A program made the translations under genes and the position numbers. This document shows positions 17,586-25,930 of a stretch of DNA of 64,000 bases, one piece after another; position 1 is the stretch's first letter; each line of letters starts with the position of its first letter. Source of the stretch: Pseudolactococcus sp041800635 (GTDB lineage Bacteria; Bacillota; Bacilli; Lactobacillales; Streptococcaceae); contig CP181259.1 of the NCBI GenBank assembly GCA_047833645.1, forward strand, positions 620,001 through 684,000, in the 5' to 3' direction. The notes under the pieces are model-generated. The model made no database searches. It was not told the origin of the DNA and worked only from the letters and a program-made list of their open reading frames with translations.

Positions 17586-19374
17586 GTTTCGCCACCAATG
17601 CTTCTAATTCTGTCAAGCGTTTTTCAAAAACTGCAAAGGCAGCAGTGAGATAATCTGCTGACGTCATATCAACACCTGCTTTGGCAATGACATTTAGCGG
17701 ATAGTCTGACGAACCAGCTCGCAAGTAATTTAGATAGTCTGCCTTATCTTGCTCGGTACCATTCACGATTTTATCTGCCAAGGCAGATGCTGCTGCAAAA
17801 CCTGTCGCATATTGGAAGACATAGTAATTGTAGTAGAAATGTGGGATTCTAGCCCATTCATACTGGATTTCTGGGTTATCACTTGCAGCTAGGCCGTAAT
17901 ATTTTTCATTTAACTCGGCGTATTGTTGGTTTAAGAACTCGCTGGTTAAGACGGTTCCTGCAGCATCTGCCTCATGAATGGCATGCTCGAACTCAGCAAA
18001 CTGCGTTTGTCTAAAGACAGTGCCTCTAAAGCCATCCAAGAAGTGGTTGAGCACCGCGAATCTCGTCTCATCATCTGCAACATCATGGAGCAAGGTTTCG
18101 GTGAGGATATTTTCATTGGTTGTCGAAGCTATTTCAGCGAGGAAGATGCTGTAATCACCGTAGACATAGGGTTGGCTTTCACGGGTAAAGCTACTGTGCA
18201 TGCTGTGGCCCATCTCGTGCACCAAAGTAAAGAGATTATCTAGCGTATCCTGCCAGTTGAGAAGCATGAAGGCGTTGGTATCATAAGAACCGCCTGAATA
18301 GGCACCTGAGCGCTTGCCTTTATTTTCCTGAACATCAATCCAATTTTCTTCAAAGCTACGTTTAACCTTTTCCAGATAATCTGGGCCGAAAATCGCAAGT
18401 GTGCCTTGAGTTTTAACAACTGCCTCTTCATAGGTAAATTTATAATCTGTAGTTGACAAAGGCGCATAGACATCATACATTTTCAGGTCATCAATTTTGA
18501 GGATATCAGAGCGCAGTTTGATGTAACGGTGAAGCAAAGGCAGGTGGTCATTGACCGCTTGAACTAAAGTGTCATAGACCGCCTCTGGGATGTGGTTACT
18601 AGACAAAGCCGCTTCACGTGCTGAGTGATAATGGCGTGTTTTAGCTGTGAAATTATGAACTTTAACGTTGGTTTGCAGCGTTTTGGCATAGGTATGCTGA
18701 TATTGTTCATAGATGCTATAGAGTGCTTGATAGGCTGCTTTTCTGACCTCACGATTCGATGATTCCATGAAGGAGATGTAGTTACCATGTGACAGCTGCA
18801 CGTCTTGACCTTGCGCATCCCTAATCGTTGGAAAGACGATATCTGCGTTATCTAAGATTTCAAAGGTTTCAGCACCTGCACCAAAAATCTCTGATGCACC
18901 AGCTAGTAACGCTTCTTCTGCGCTTGACAAAACGTGGGCTTTTCTATCAAATAACTGCTCAAAGAAGTGTCCATAAGTTTGTAATTTAGGTTGATCAATG
19001 ACAAACTGCGCAAACCTTTCTTGCGACAAAGTCATAAACTCAGGTTCATAGAAAGCAAAAACTTCACTAAATTTAGCATAGAGCGCTGTTACTTTTGCTT
19101 GATATTCTTGATAAAGACTAACCGTTGTATCCTGGTCATTTTTCATTGACGCATAGACATAGAGCTTTTCTACCCGTTGCATGAGCGCCAACTCCGTATC
19201 AGTCACTGCTAATAAATTTTCTGCAGAATCTGTCAGGGTACCAGCTAAGCTTCTAGCATCCTCTAGTGCAGTTAAAACCTCTGCGAGTTCCGCTTCAAAA
19301 GCCTCATCTGTTGCAAAAATTGTCGTCAGATCCCATTTATATTTTTCATCGATTGCTTCACGTTTTTTTACCAT
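17578..19374 (-). CDS. pepF: Oligoendopeptidase F
   Basis: 598 aa, standard length for the M3B family. The zinc site HEMGHSMHS is present around residue 380, with the downstream Glu ligand region EIASTTNE. The N-terminal half carries the family's helical lid domain. Cytoplasmic, it cleaves peptides of about 7-17 residues as part of lactococcal peptide use and turnover. It is the first gene of a two-gene unit with the O-methyltransferase. Confidence 0.95.
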   Translation of the reverse strand: MVKKREAIDEKYKWDLTTIFATDEAFEAELAEVLTALEDARSLAGTLTDSAENLLAVTDTELALMQRVEKLYVYASMKNDQDTTVSLYQEYQAKVTALYAKFSEVFAFYEPEFMTLSQERFAQFVIDQPKLQTYGHFFEQLFDRKAHVLSSAEEALLAGASEIFGAGAETFEILDNADIVFPTIRDAQGQDVQLSHGNYISFMESSNREVRKAAYQALYSIYEQYQHTYAKTLQTNVKVHNFTAKTRHYHSAREAALSSNHIPEAVYDTLVQAVNDHLPLLHRYIKLRSDILKIDDLKMYDVYAPLSTTDYKFTYEEAVVKTQGTLAIFGPDYLEKVKRSFEENWIDVQENKGKRSGAYSGGSYDTNAFMLLNWQDTLDNLFTLVHEMGHSMHSSFTRESQPYVYGDYSIFLAEIASTTNENILTETLLHDVADDETRFAVLNHFLDGFRGTVFRQTQFAEFEHAIHEADAAGTVLTSEFLNQQYAELNEKYYGLAASDNPEIQYEWARIPHFYYNYYVFQYATGFAAASALADKIVNGTEQDKADYLNYLRAGSSDYPLNVIAKAGVDMTSADYLTAAFAVFEKRLTELEALVAKHG

Positions 19375-19488
19375 CGTAACTCCTATCCAGTTTATCTAGC
19401 GACCTCATATCAGACGCATATTCCCTACTATTTTATCATAAAATCACATGAGATTCACCGTCACAGCCTTTTTTAGTACGATAATAAA

Positions 19489-19513
19489 AAACAGCGCCCA
19501 ATTCGGACACTGT
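19489..19513 (-). terminator. Intrinsic terminator of mmuPM
   Basis: On the minus strand CAGTGTCC pairs (two G-U pairs) with GGGCGCTG and is followed by TTTTTT. It lies 10 nt after the mmuM stop. Confidence 0.8.
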
Positions 19514-19522
19514 ACGTTCATA

Positions 19523-20440
19523 CTATTTGACTTGGCCAAATGTTCTAGCTAATCTTGCAATGTCCTCTGCTGTCGAACAACAGCAACCACCAATTAACTT
19601 AGCACCCTTTTGGTGCCAGCACTTAGCATCTGTGGAGAAGACCTGTTCGACACTGATTTCCTCTGACCAAGTTTTAGAGACAGCATCAAAGATAGCTCCT
19701 GAATTTGGGTAGGCGACTAGCGGTTTAGTCGCTGCCACAGACAAAGTTTCAATGACTAGCGCCACTAGCTGAGGGCTGACACAATTAATCCCATAGGCAA
19801 TGACGTTCTGATCCTGCTCAACAAGCTGCTGAAAGTCCGCCAAGCTGTCACCATTTGCCAAATGCCCGGTGTCTTTTAAGGAGACGCTGACCCAGACTGG
19901 AAAGTTGATGGCCGCGACGATGTCCAAGATCACGCGCAACTCGTCCAATCTCGGGATGGTCTCAATAGCTAGGACATCTACGCCCGAGGCAATCAAGCTC
20001 TTGATGCGACTTTCATGAAAGGTCTTCATATCATAAGACGAGATTTCATAAGCACCGGTATATTCAGAACCATCTGATAAGTAAGCACCATAAGGGCCGA
20101 TAGAGCCTGCAAGCCATTTGGCTTGGTCGCCTTTGCTGTCTTGCTTAGCCTTTTGAGCCAAGGTGACACTGTGCTTGATAAAGTCGATGGCCTGTTCTTC
20201 TGAATATCCGACATCCGCAAAACTCTTGACAGTTGCTTGATAACTAGCAGTAATGGCGACGTTAGCACCTGCATCAAAATACTGTTTGTGAACCTGATAA
20301 ACCGCCTCTGGCTGATCAATCAAGGCCAAGGCCGTCCACAGACGATGGTTAATCTCAAGGCCCTGTTCTTCGAGCAATCGAGACATGGAGCCGTCAAGAA
20401 TCACCACATCTTGATCCTTAGTCCACTGTTGAAATGTCAT
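19523..20440 (-). CDS. mmuM: Homocysteine S-methyltransferase
   Basis: 305 aa, typical of MmuM. The zinc-binding cysteines are in GINCVS (first Cys) and GGCCCSTAEDI near the C-terminus. It transfers a methyl group from S-methylmethionine (or SAM) to homocysteine to give methionine. It overlaps the end of mmuP by 23 nt and has its own AAGGAG ribosome site. The pairing with a permease is the classic mmuPM arrangement. Confidence 0.93.
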   Translation of the reverse strand: MTFQQWTKDQDVVILDGSMSRLLEEQGLEINHRLWTALALIDQPEAVYQVHKQYFDAGANVAITASYQATVKSFADVGYSEEQAIDFIKHSVTLAQKAKQDSKGDQAKWLAGSIGPYGAYLSDGSEYTGAYEISSYDMKTFHESRIKSLIASGVDVLAIETIPRLDELRVILDIVAAINFPVWVSVSLKDTGHLANGDSLADFQQLVEQDQNVIAYGINCVSPQLVALVIETLSVAATKPLVAYPNSGAIFDAVSKTWSEEISVEQVFSTDAKCWHQKGAKLIGGCCCSTAEDIARLARTFGQVK

Positions 20441-21809
20441 AGCTGCTCCTTTTTTGTTTCCGATAAAATAGTTGATAAACGAGCGTTGTTAAAATTGTAA
20501 AAGGAATCCCAAAATACAAGGCAATCCGTTGATTGGGATCAAAATAGATACCAATCAATGAAATGACGCATAAGATAATGACGAGCCAAGGCACAAGGGG
20601 ATAACCCGGCGTCTGATACTTGAGTTCAGACAGTTGATGCTGCTTGATGAATGCTTTTCTAAATTGCAGTTGGCTAATGCCGATAGACAACCAGACAGCC
20701 ACCACAGCAAAACCAGAAATGGAGACGAGTGCTAAATATACCGTATCCTCAGCATAGATACTTGAAAAGAGAGAGAGTAAGCCACCTGCAAGGGTCAGAA
20801 TCAGACCATTGACCGGCAACCCTTTCTTAGATAAACGCGAAAATGTTTTGGGTAGGGTCCCATCTTCAGCCAGCGACCAAAGCATCCGACTGGCAGCATA
20901 GAGGCCAGAATTAGCCCCCGATAAAATGGCGATAAAAATAATGAAGTTCATAATGTCACTGGCAAAAGGAATCCCTAAATTTTGTAGAATCAGGACAAAA
21001 GGACTTTCAGTCAAGGCCTTGGAATTAGCCGGAATCAGGGCACCAATCACAACAATCGTCCCAATGAATAAGGTCACTAATAAAAATAAGGTTCGTTTGA
21101 TGGCTTTGGGAATGTTTTTCTCCGGTTCACTGGTTTCCCCAGCCGCAACCCCGATCAACTCTGTCCCACTAAAGGCAAAGTTTGCCGATAGTAGAACGAT
21201 AAAGACAGCCCCGAAGCCATGCGGAAAGATCCCATTAGCTGTCAAATTGTGAAATAAAGGTGCACGCGTCGCATGAACGGGCAAAACACCCGTAATGGCA
21301 GTAATCCCTAGAATCACAAAAATACCGAGGGCCACCACCTTAATCAAGGACAGCCAAAATTCACTCACTGAGAAAATTTTAACGTCCAAAACATTCAAGA
21401 GTAAGATAATCCCAGAAAAAATGGCACACCAAATCCAAATCGGAATTTGCGCAAACCATTTTTGTAGCGTGATCCCCATGGTGATAAATTGTGAGCCTAA
21501 AGCAACCGTCCAAGTCAGCCAATAGAGCCAAGCAACCGTAAAGCCAACACTAGGATGGATATACTTTGACGCATACATATGCAAGGAAGACGTGTTAGGA
21601 TGTTGGACAGATAGTTCCCCTAGACACATCATCACGAGCGTGGCAAGGGCAGCACCAATCAGATAAGCGATGATTGTGCCAATCGCCCCCGCCTCCTGAA
21701 TCAAGTAGCCAGAACTCAGAAAAATCCCAGTCCCGATCACCCCACCCAAAGAAAGTGTCACCAAATGCTTGCTACTCATTTTTCTCATAAAATGGTTGTC
21801 AGTTTTCAA
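20418..21809 (-). CDS. mmuP: Amino acid permease, probable S-methylmethionine transporter
   Basis: 463 aa with about 12 membrane helices; APC superfamily. The N-terminal signature GGVIGTGIFLSSG is present. The TTG start at 21809 is supported by GGGAG 9 nt upstream; no better in-frame start lies upstream. Substrate is inferred from the overlap with mmuM, since the sequence class alone does not decide it. The 170-bp upstream region has a TATACT on the minus strand but no methionine-type riboswitch that I can see. Confidence 0.85.
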   Translation of the reverse strand: MKTDNHFMRKMSSKHLVTLSLGGVIGTGIFLSSGYLIQEAGAIGTIIAYLIGAALATLVMMCLGELSVQHPNTSSLHMYASKYIHPSVGFTVAWLYWLTWTVALGSQFITMGITLQKWFAQIPIWIWCAIFSGIILLLNVLDVKIFSVSEFWLSLIKVVALGIFVILGITAITGVLPVHATRAPLFHNLTANGIFPHGFGAVFIVLLSANFAFSGTELIGVAAGETSEPEKNIPKAIKRTLFLLVTLFIGTIVVIGALIPANSKALTESPFVLILQNLGIPFASDIMNFIIFIAILSGANSGLYAASRMLWSLAEDGTLPKTFSRLSKKGLPVNGLILTLAGGLLSLFSSIYAEDTVYLALVSISGFAVVAVWLSIGISQLQFRKAFIKQHQLSELKYQTPGYPLVPWLVIILCVISLIGIYFDPNQRIALYFGIPFTILTTLVYQLFYRKQKRSSYDISTVD

Positions 21810-21980
21810 TAATGAGTTCTCCCTTTGTTGTTTAATAGAAATCTAAAGCCTGATCTTTAAAGACTTACTCACAAAATCAACCAAAAATAATTTTGTCAGT
21901 CTATTCCCAAAATACATTGCATTTTCTTAGTATAACATCAAACTACAGGTCCTCGTCTTACCGAAAAACTATGACGGCCT

Positions 21981-22970
21981 TCAGCTTTTACAATTTCCAT
22001 CACCTGTCACAGCCCTAGCATAAAATCCCGGCGGATAAACCCCATCATCCTGCGGATAAGCCAGAAAATGGTGATAATAGCGACTGATATCGCTTGTAAT
22101 TTGACAAAAGTCAGGCTTGATAACGCCTTCGAACTGATGCGTTAAGACATTCAAGCCAATCGGATATAACTTAAGGGGGAACTGGTCGACAGTCATCAAA
22201 TTTTGCCCATTCTGATAATACTTTTCCTGAATCCTTAACCATTTGGGATTCTGATAATTAAGTTGACGCTTGATAAAGGCTGGCATGTCAAACGATAACT
22301 GATTCGTCAATCTAGCTGAGCTTGCCGCAAATGGCGTTCGAAGCACCTCAAGTAAATTCCCCCTATCAAAGGAAAATTCACGCTGTAAATAATGCAAGCA
22401 CCCCCTTAAATCTTCATGGCAGAGATAGTTGAGGCGGATTTTTTCACGCTGCAAATCCAACTCCCAATAGTAAAAACCAGCATTCTGGGTTAAATAGAGT
22501 AACTGTTGCTTGAGTTGCGTCAAATGCTGACCCAACCATAAATCCTTTCCCATGAGCCAGAGGACGGTGTAGCCATGAGCTCGATAGGTTTCTGTCCGCT
22601 CACGCAGTCTCTGAATAGACAGGTGACTGCATTGAATTTCAATCGCAATCGTTTCATTAACCAGTAAGTCAGGCGTCTGCTGTAACTCAGGTAAAAAATG
22701 CTCGATTTTGACCTGCTCTGTTTGCTTGAACCAGTGATATAAACGTTTTTTTAAGGTTAAGTGCTGCAGGCTTTCGTTCTCCGAATAATATTGACAGGCT
22801 GCTAAATTTACGTGAGCAAAATGGGGCATTTTTACATGACCATTTTTCAAGCGTACCTGACTTTTGCAAGCAGGACAACGCAAAAATTGACCTACCAATT
22901 CAGTAAGGTCCGACTTGCTAAATTCTAGTAAATTGATGATTTGTTCTGCTTCATTCACTGCAACTAGCAT
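21981..22970 (-). CDS. coiA: Competence protein CoiA
   Basis: 329 aa from ATG 22970, placed 5 nt after AGGAGG (a GTG at 22976 lies in that site). Features of CoiA: an N-terminal zinc knuckle (RCPACKSQV) with a HFAH motif, then a restriction-endonuclease-like core with the acidic/QxE pattern around TPDLLVNETIAIEIQCSHLS. CoiA promotes recombination of incoming DNA with RecA during transformation. The gene appears intact. It is monocistronic between mmuP and a terminator. Confidence 0.9.
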   Translation of the reverse strand: MLVAVNEAEQIINLLEFSKSDLTELVGQFLRCPACKSQVRLKNGHVKMPHFAHVNLAACQYYSENESLQHLTLKKRLYHWFKQTEQVKIEHFLPELQQTPDLLVNETIAIEIQCSHLSIQRLRERTETYRAHGYTVLWLMGKDLWLGQHLTQLKQQLLYLTQNAGFYYWELDLQREKIRLNYLCHEDLRGCLHYLQREFSFDRGNLLEVLRTPFAASSARLTNQLSFDMPAFIKRQLNYQNPKWLRIQEKYYQNGQNLMTVDQFPLKLYPIGLNVLTHQFEGVIKPDFCQITSDISRYYHHFLAYPQDDGVYPPGFYARAVTGDGNCKS

Positions 22971-22988
22971 TATCACCTCCTACTTTCT

Positions 22989-22996
22989 TATACGAA
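22989..22996 (-). promoter_or_regulatory. Candidate ComX (cin) box of coiA
   Basis: The minus strand reads TTCGTATA, 6 of 8 matches to the lactococcal/streptococcal box TACGAATA. It follows a T run and lies just upstream of the coiA ribosome site, where the alternative sigma factor would bind. Low-complexity context makes this tentative. Confidence 0.35.
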
Positions 22997-23026
22997 AAAA
23001 ATCCGTGATTGCTCACAGATTTTTTT
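22993..23026. terminator. Intrinsic terminator of the oxidoreductase gene
   Basis: AAAAAAATCCGTG and CACAGATTTTTTT form a stem around ATTGCT. A/T runs are on both sides, but the function served is termination of the minus-strand oxidoreductase transcript. Confidence 0.85.
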
Positions 23027-23046
23027 ATCCATTACTTGATATGTTA

Positions 23047-24012
23047 TTAGCTTACTTGCCAAGATTGATATAAACCATCCATAATCTTAACACCCGACAG
23101 TGTCATCTCTTTTGTCATCTTCGGACTGAGACGTTCTCCTGAAAGGATAAGCTCATTAACGTGTTGAACTTCGTAGACAAAATCACTCTCAAAATCAGCG
23201 TTGAGTTGGCGTTTGATGCCGCCATCTGCAAATCGGACGATTGCAGTTTTAGCACGCCAAAATTCTGGAATAATGAGTTTTCCTTTTGTCCCTTGGATCG
23301 TCATGACTTTATCCAATCCTACTTTAGTCGTCAAAAAGATGTTAATCAAGACACCGTTATCAAGTTTTAACAGCACTTTGGCCTGTGTATCTGATTCACC
23401 ACTTTGCATATCGGCAATACCTGAAAAATCTATGATCTTAGCATCGAAAATATACTGTAGGTAGCTGATCGCATATGGCAACATGAAGTGTACAGTGCCA
23501 CCCCCAGATTCAAGGTCGTTAAACCAGCTGATGTGGTCAATACTGGCATATGCTGTCACACTGTCAACAGCTAAGATATCACCGATTTCATCAGACTGCA
23601 CAACTTCTTTGACCATTTGTGTTACTGGTAAGAAGACTGATTTTTGTGCTTCCATCAAAAATAGATTTTTCTCACGCGCCAGCTCAAAAAGTTCCTCTGC
23701 TTCAGCTAAAGTCAGCGTAAACGGCTTTTCTAGTAAAACATTTTTCCCTGCCAATAGGGCTTGCTTGGCTTCTGGAAAATGTCCTTTATTATAGGTCGCA
23801 ATATAAATAACATCCAGCTCTGGGTCTGCATAAAGTTCAGCATGGCTACCATAGGCTTTAGGAATATTATGTTTCATTGCAAATGCTTGTGCCGCTTCCA
23901 AGGTACGGCTCGATACCGCAGCGACTTCACCATTATCCGTTAAGCGAACACCATCTATGAATCTAGGCACAACTTGTGCAGTAGATACAATACCATATTT
24001 TACTTTTTTCAT
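23047..24012 (-). CDS. Gfo/Idh/MocA family oxidoreductase
   Basis: 321 aa. N-terminal NAD(P)-binding domain (KKVKYGIVSTAQVV, a variant of the glycine motif), then the family hallmark EKP (VLLEKPFTLT) and the C-terminal alpha/beta substrate domain around GGGTVHFMLPYAISYL. Substrate unknown; relatives act on sugars, inositols and trans-dihydrodiols. No ribosome site precedes the ATG, and the putative -10 is only 6 nt away, so the mRNA may be leaderless. The ATG lies inside the attL core of the integrated element, which replaces the native promoter sequence. Confidence 0.88.
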   Translation of the reverse strand: MKKVKYGIVSTAQVVPRFIDGVRLTDNGEVAAVSSRTLEAAQAFAMKHNIPKAYGSHAELYADPELDVIYIATYNKGHFPEAKQALLAGKNVLLEKPFTLTLAEAEELFELAREKNLFLMEAQKSVFLPVTQMVKEVVQSDEIGDILAVDSVTAYASIDHISWFNDLESGGGTVHFMLPYAISYLQYIFDAKIIDFSGIADMQSGESDTQAKVLLKLDNGVLINIFLTTKVGLDKVMTIQGTKGKLIIPEFWRAKTAIVRFADGGIKRQLNADFESDFVYEVQHVNELILSGERLSPKMTKEMTLSGVKIMDGLYQSWQVS

Positions 24013-24021
24013 GCTTATATT
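23999..24021. repeat. attL core (23-bp direct repeat)
   Basis: Identical to 36145-36167: begins TTTACTTTTTTC and ends ATGCTTATATT. It covers the first five codons of the oxidoreductase gene and the 9 nt before its ATG, so integration keeps the coding sequence intact. Confidence 0.85.
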
Positions 24022-24048
24022 CTACCACTCTATATCATTACAAGTCAA
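24019..24048 (-). promoter_or_regulatory. Element-borne promoter reading out into the oxidoreductase gene
   Basis: Minus strand: TTGACT (24043-24048), 18-bp spacer, TAGAAT (24019-24024), then 6 nt to the ATG. The -35 and spacer belong to the element; the -10 straddles the edge of the att core. On the attR side the same position reads TACAAT with no good -35. Confidence 0.55.
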
Positions 24049-24124
24049 TAGACATAAAGAACATTGATATATAAGCATTCTTAAATTTTACCACCTCAAT
24101 AAAACTCATTCAATTTCAATCAAG

Positions 24125-24148
24125 GGCTAGTTAAAAGGCTAGTTAAAA
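24125..24148 (+). repeat. Integrase arm-type repeats, left end
   Basis: Two head-to-tail copies of GGCTAGTTAAAA. The same motif occurs at the right end (36089-36099). Position about 100 bp from the core fits arm sites of tyrosine integrases. Confidence 0.6.
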
Positions 24149-24172
24149 GTTGTTAAATTATTGTCAGGCAAG

Positions 24173-24204
24173 TGGCTGTGTACCAACGATACACGGCTTT
24201 TTTT
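24173..24204 (+). terminator. Rightward terminator just inside the left end
   Basis: GGCTGTGTA pairs with TACACGGCT and is followed by TTTTTT on the plus strand. No plus-strand gene lies upstream in the integrated state. In the excised circle the integrase gene would read across attP into this terminator. Confidence 0.7.
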
Positions 24205-24223
24205 ATGTCAACATTTTTCAACA

Positions 24224-24239
24224 CAAGGGATTGTTAAAA
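24224..24239 (+). repeat. Second integrase arm-type motif, left end
   Basis: CAAGGGATTGTTAAAA, identical to 36073-36088 next to the integrase stop codon at the other end of the element. Confidence 0.6.
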
Positions 24240-24260
24240 CGTGCCTTTTTTGATGATTTT

Positions 24261-24716
24261 TTATTGTGCGCGTGATATGCTAACAGTTTCAACTGTAAAT
24301 TCATACTTAGAAAGGTCAACAATACCGTAAGCAAACGCAAACTCAATAAGTGCTGTACGTAAGTTTCTGTTATAAACTCTCATACTAACACCTATAAGCT
24401 CTGCCAGTCTCCACTGTTGTAATGTATCGGGTATCATATATCTATTTTTAAGGTATTCATTGTTTTCTACTCTCTCAACCGCCTGCTCTATCTTCTCAAC
24501 CTTTTCGCCTAATTCTAGGTATCTGATAAGCTCTGGGCTTTCGTGGCTGGTCTTGCTCGTCTTAGATGTTGATACACCGCCATAATGTTGCGTATGTGCC
24601 TGTGGCATAGATAAAGTGTAAGCTCTTTTTAAATGTCTATATCCGCTTAACACTCGCCTAGCTTGCTTTAAAATCTTTTCTTGTTCCTCTTTACTAATAT
24701 CAAATAATTCAAACAT
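24261..24716 (-). CDS. ArpU-like phage-type transcriptional regulator
   Basis: 151 aa, last leftward gene of the element. The C-terminal half has the ArpU/sigma-like pattern: YLKNRYMIPDTLQQWRLAEL followed by IGVSMRVYNRNLRTALIEFAFAYG, a helix-turn-helix with the (A/L)xxFAxAYG ending. ArpU family members control late phage genes. A GAAAGG ribosome site precedes the ATG. In a satellite it may control its own late genes or respond to helper phage. Family call is by pattern; the N-terminal half (charged, Ser/Thr-rich centre) is not diagnostic. Confidence 0.6.
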   Translation of the reverse strand: MFELFDISKEEQEKILKQARRVLSGYRHLKRAYTLSMPQAHTQHYGGVSTSKTSKTSHESPELIRYLELGEKVEKIEQAVERVENNEYLKNRYMIPDTLQQWRLAELIGVSMRVYNRNLRTALIEFAFAYGIVDLSKYEFTVETVSISRAQ

Positions 24717-25273
24717 TTATATGCCTTTCTACTTTGTGATTTTATATTAGGTTTTATTAGGTTTTTACATAATTATATTATACCATTTTATGGCTATCAT
24801 CACGCGAACTATCGCATTCTTACATAACAAGCTGTAACAAGCCAATTCATAGCTATATTAAGCGTTTTAAACTGTCTTGTGGTAAATTATGAGGGTGTAA
24901 CATAAACAACGCTCAAAACGCTTTATATAGGCTTGTGTGATGTCGCCTGTAAATAGCTAAACTGCCAAAATGGCGGGCATGATAAAAATGTAGTATTTTT
25001 TAGTATTTTGATGTAATTTTTTGGGTGGGGGTGTCTATGCCTTACATGGCCATGTATTTTTTATTTTTAAACTCAAAATAATCTATAATATTCATTACTA
25101 GCTATTGATGTCTTACGCATGATCATTCATTATCATACAATCGTAAAATAATATTGTCGTCCGCAACTTCACAACTTTAATATACAGTAAACCTTGATAG
25201 TTAAGCACTTATAGAAAGAAAAAAAGTTTTTCAAAATCTCTGTACATTTGGAAACGGCTACCCTACCCGTTCC
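24717..25273. other. AT-rich non-coding stretch in the element
   Basis: No gene recognised on either strand. It holds the leader of the ArpU-like gene with a repeated TTAGGTTT motif (24745-24765), a GGGTGGGGG tract near 25023-25031 and short palindromes such as CATGGCCATG. Confidence 0.5.
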
Positions 25274-25507
25274 CTAAAACGATTTTATTATTTTGGTGTA
25301 AAGGTGGGGGCTACTAAAAAAGAATAAGCCATGATGAAATAGCCTAGTCTTTGCTAGTTCAGCAAGTTTTTGGTCAGTTCTGCCAGTTGTGCCGACGGGT
25401 TCCGTGGAACCCGTCGGTTTCGCTTGCTTCAGGTTGTTCATGCTATTTTGTTTAGATTGTTTTTCTATTTCTTCAACTAAATCACTACTGCGTAAGATGA
25501 TGTCAAT
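25274..25507 (-). pseudogene. Remnant of a ParB/HTH-type DNA-binding protein
   Basis: A 78-codon frame without a proper start reads SSDLVEEIEKQSKQNSMNNL, a linker, then GRTDQKLAELAKT, after which it slides into nonsense (FHHGLFFF). The start of a helix-turn-helix of the ParB/phage replication-regulator kind is recognisable, and the frame is lost where the recognition helix should begin. A related HTH start occurs in the 48-aa gene at 33682. Interpreted as a decayed gene; an internal ATG would give only about 56 aa. Confidence 0.45.
25392..25417. repeat. Perfect 26-bp palindrome (12-bp arms)
   Basis: CCGACGGGTTCC at 25392-25403 and its exact complement at 25406-25417, with a 2-nt centre. No T tract follows on either strand, so it is not a standard terminator. 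It is GC-rich in an AT-rich setting and lies in the decayed DNA-binding-protein gene. Confidence 0.7.
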
Positions 25508-25578
25508 TCATAAAGATGTAGACCAATATGCCTAGATTGCACTAAAAGCCCTGCCGTTGACTGACAGAACTTTTATAA

Positions 25579-25752
25579 CTACTTACTGCGATAATCTCGC
25601 ATGTATTTCTTCATATACTCTGGGTTATTCTCTTGCCATTCCTTACGCTCAGACTTCCGCTTTTGGTTGCGACACTCTGGGCTGCAGTAACGTGAGTTGG
25701 CTGTCTTTGGAGTGAATAAGTCCCCACATATTCGGCAATTTTTGGCTTTCAA
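25579..25752 (-). CDS. Small zinc-finger protein
   Basis: 57 aa with two cysteine pairs, NCRICGDLF and RYCSPECRNQKRK, followed by a basic, tyrosine-rich tail (YMKKYMRDYRSK). This is the short zinc-ribbon type found in many phage and plasmid genomes, sometimes as the N-terminus of HNH nucleases. The TTG start at 25752 is 13 nt from AGGAG. A run of seven A lies between another TTG nearer the ribosome site and this frame, so a one-base slip would give a better initiation. Reading is good, start uncertain. Confidence 0.55.
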   Translation of the reverse strand: MKAKNCRICGDLFTPKTANSRYCSPECRNQKRKSERKEWQENNPEYMKKYMRDYRSK

Positions 25753-25930
25753 TTTTTTTCAACTTCTCCTGTTAAACGCATAGGCACACGAAAATATGAG
25801 CAATGACTGCAGAAGTACGGCTTAAAACCCTTTACGGGCGGTACCCCCCGTGGTGTCTACACGACTTCAAACTTGCGAACTATATAAATGTAAACCTATC
25901 TAAAAGATATTTTTTATTTATTTTTATTAT

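Noticed and set aside
21810..21980. Methionine or SAM riboswitch upstream of mmuP
   Set aside because: No SAM-I, SMK or T-box elements could be found in the 170-bp leader.
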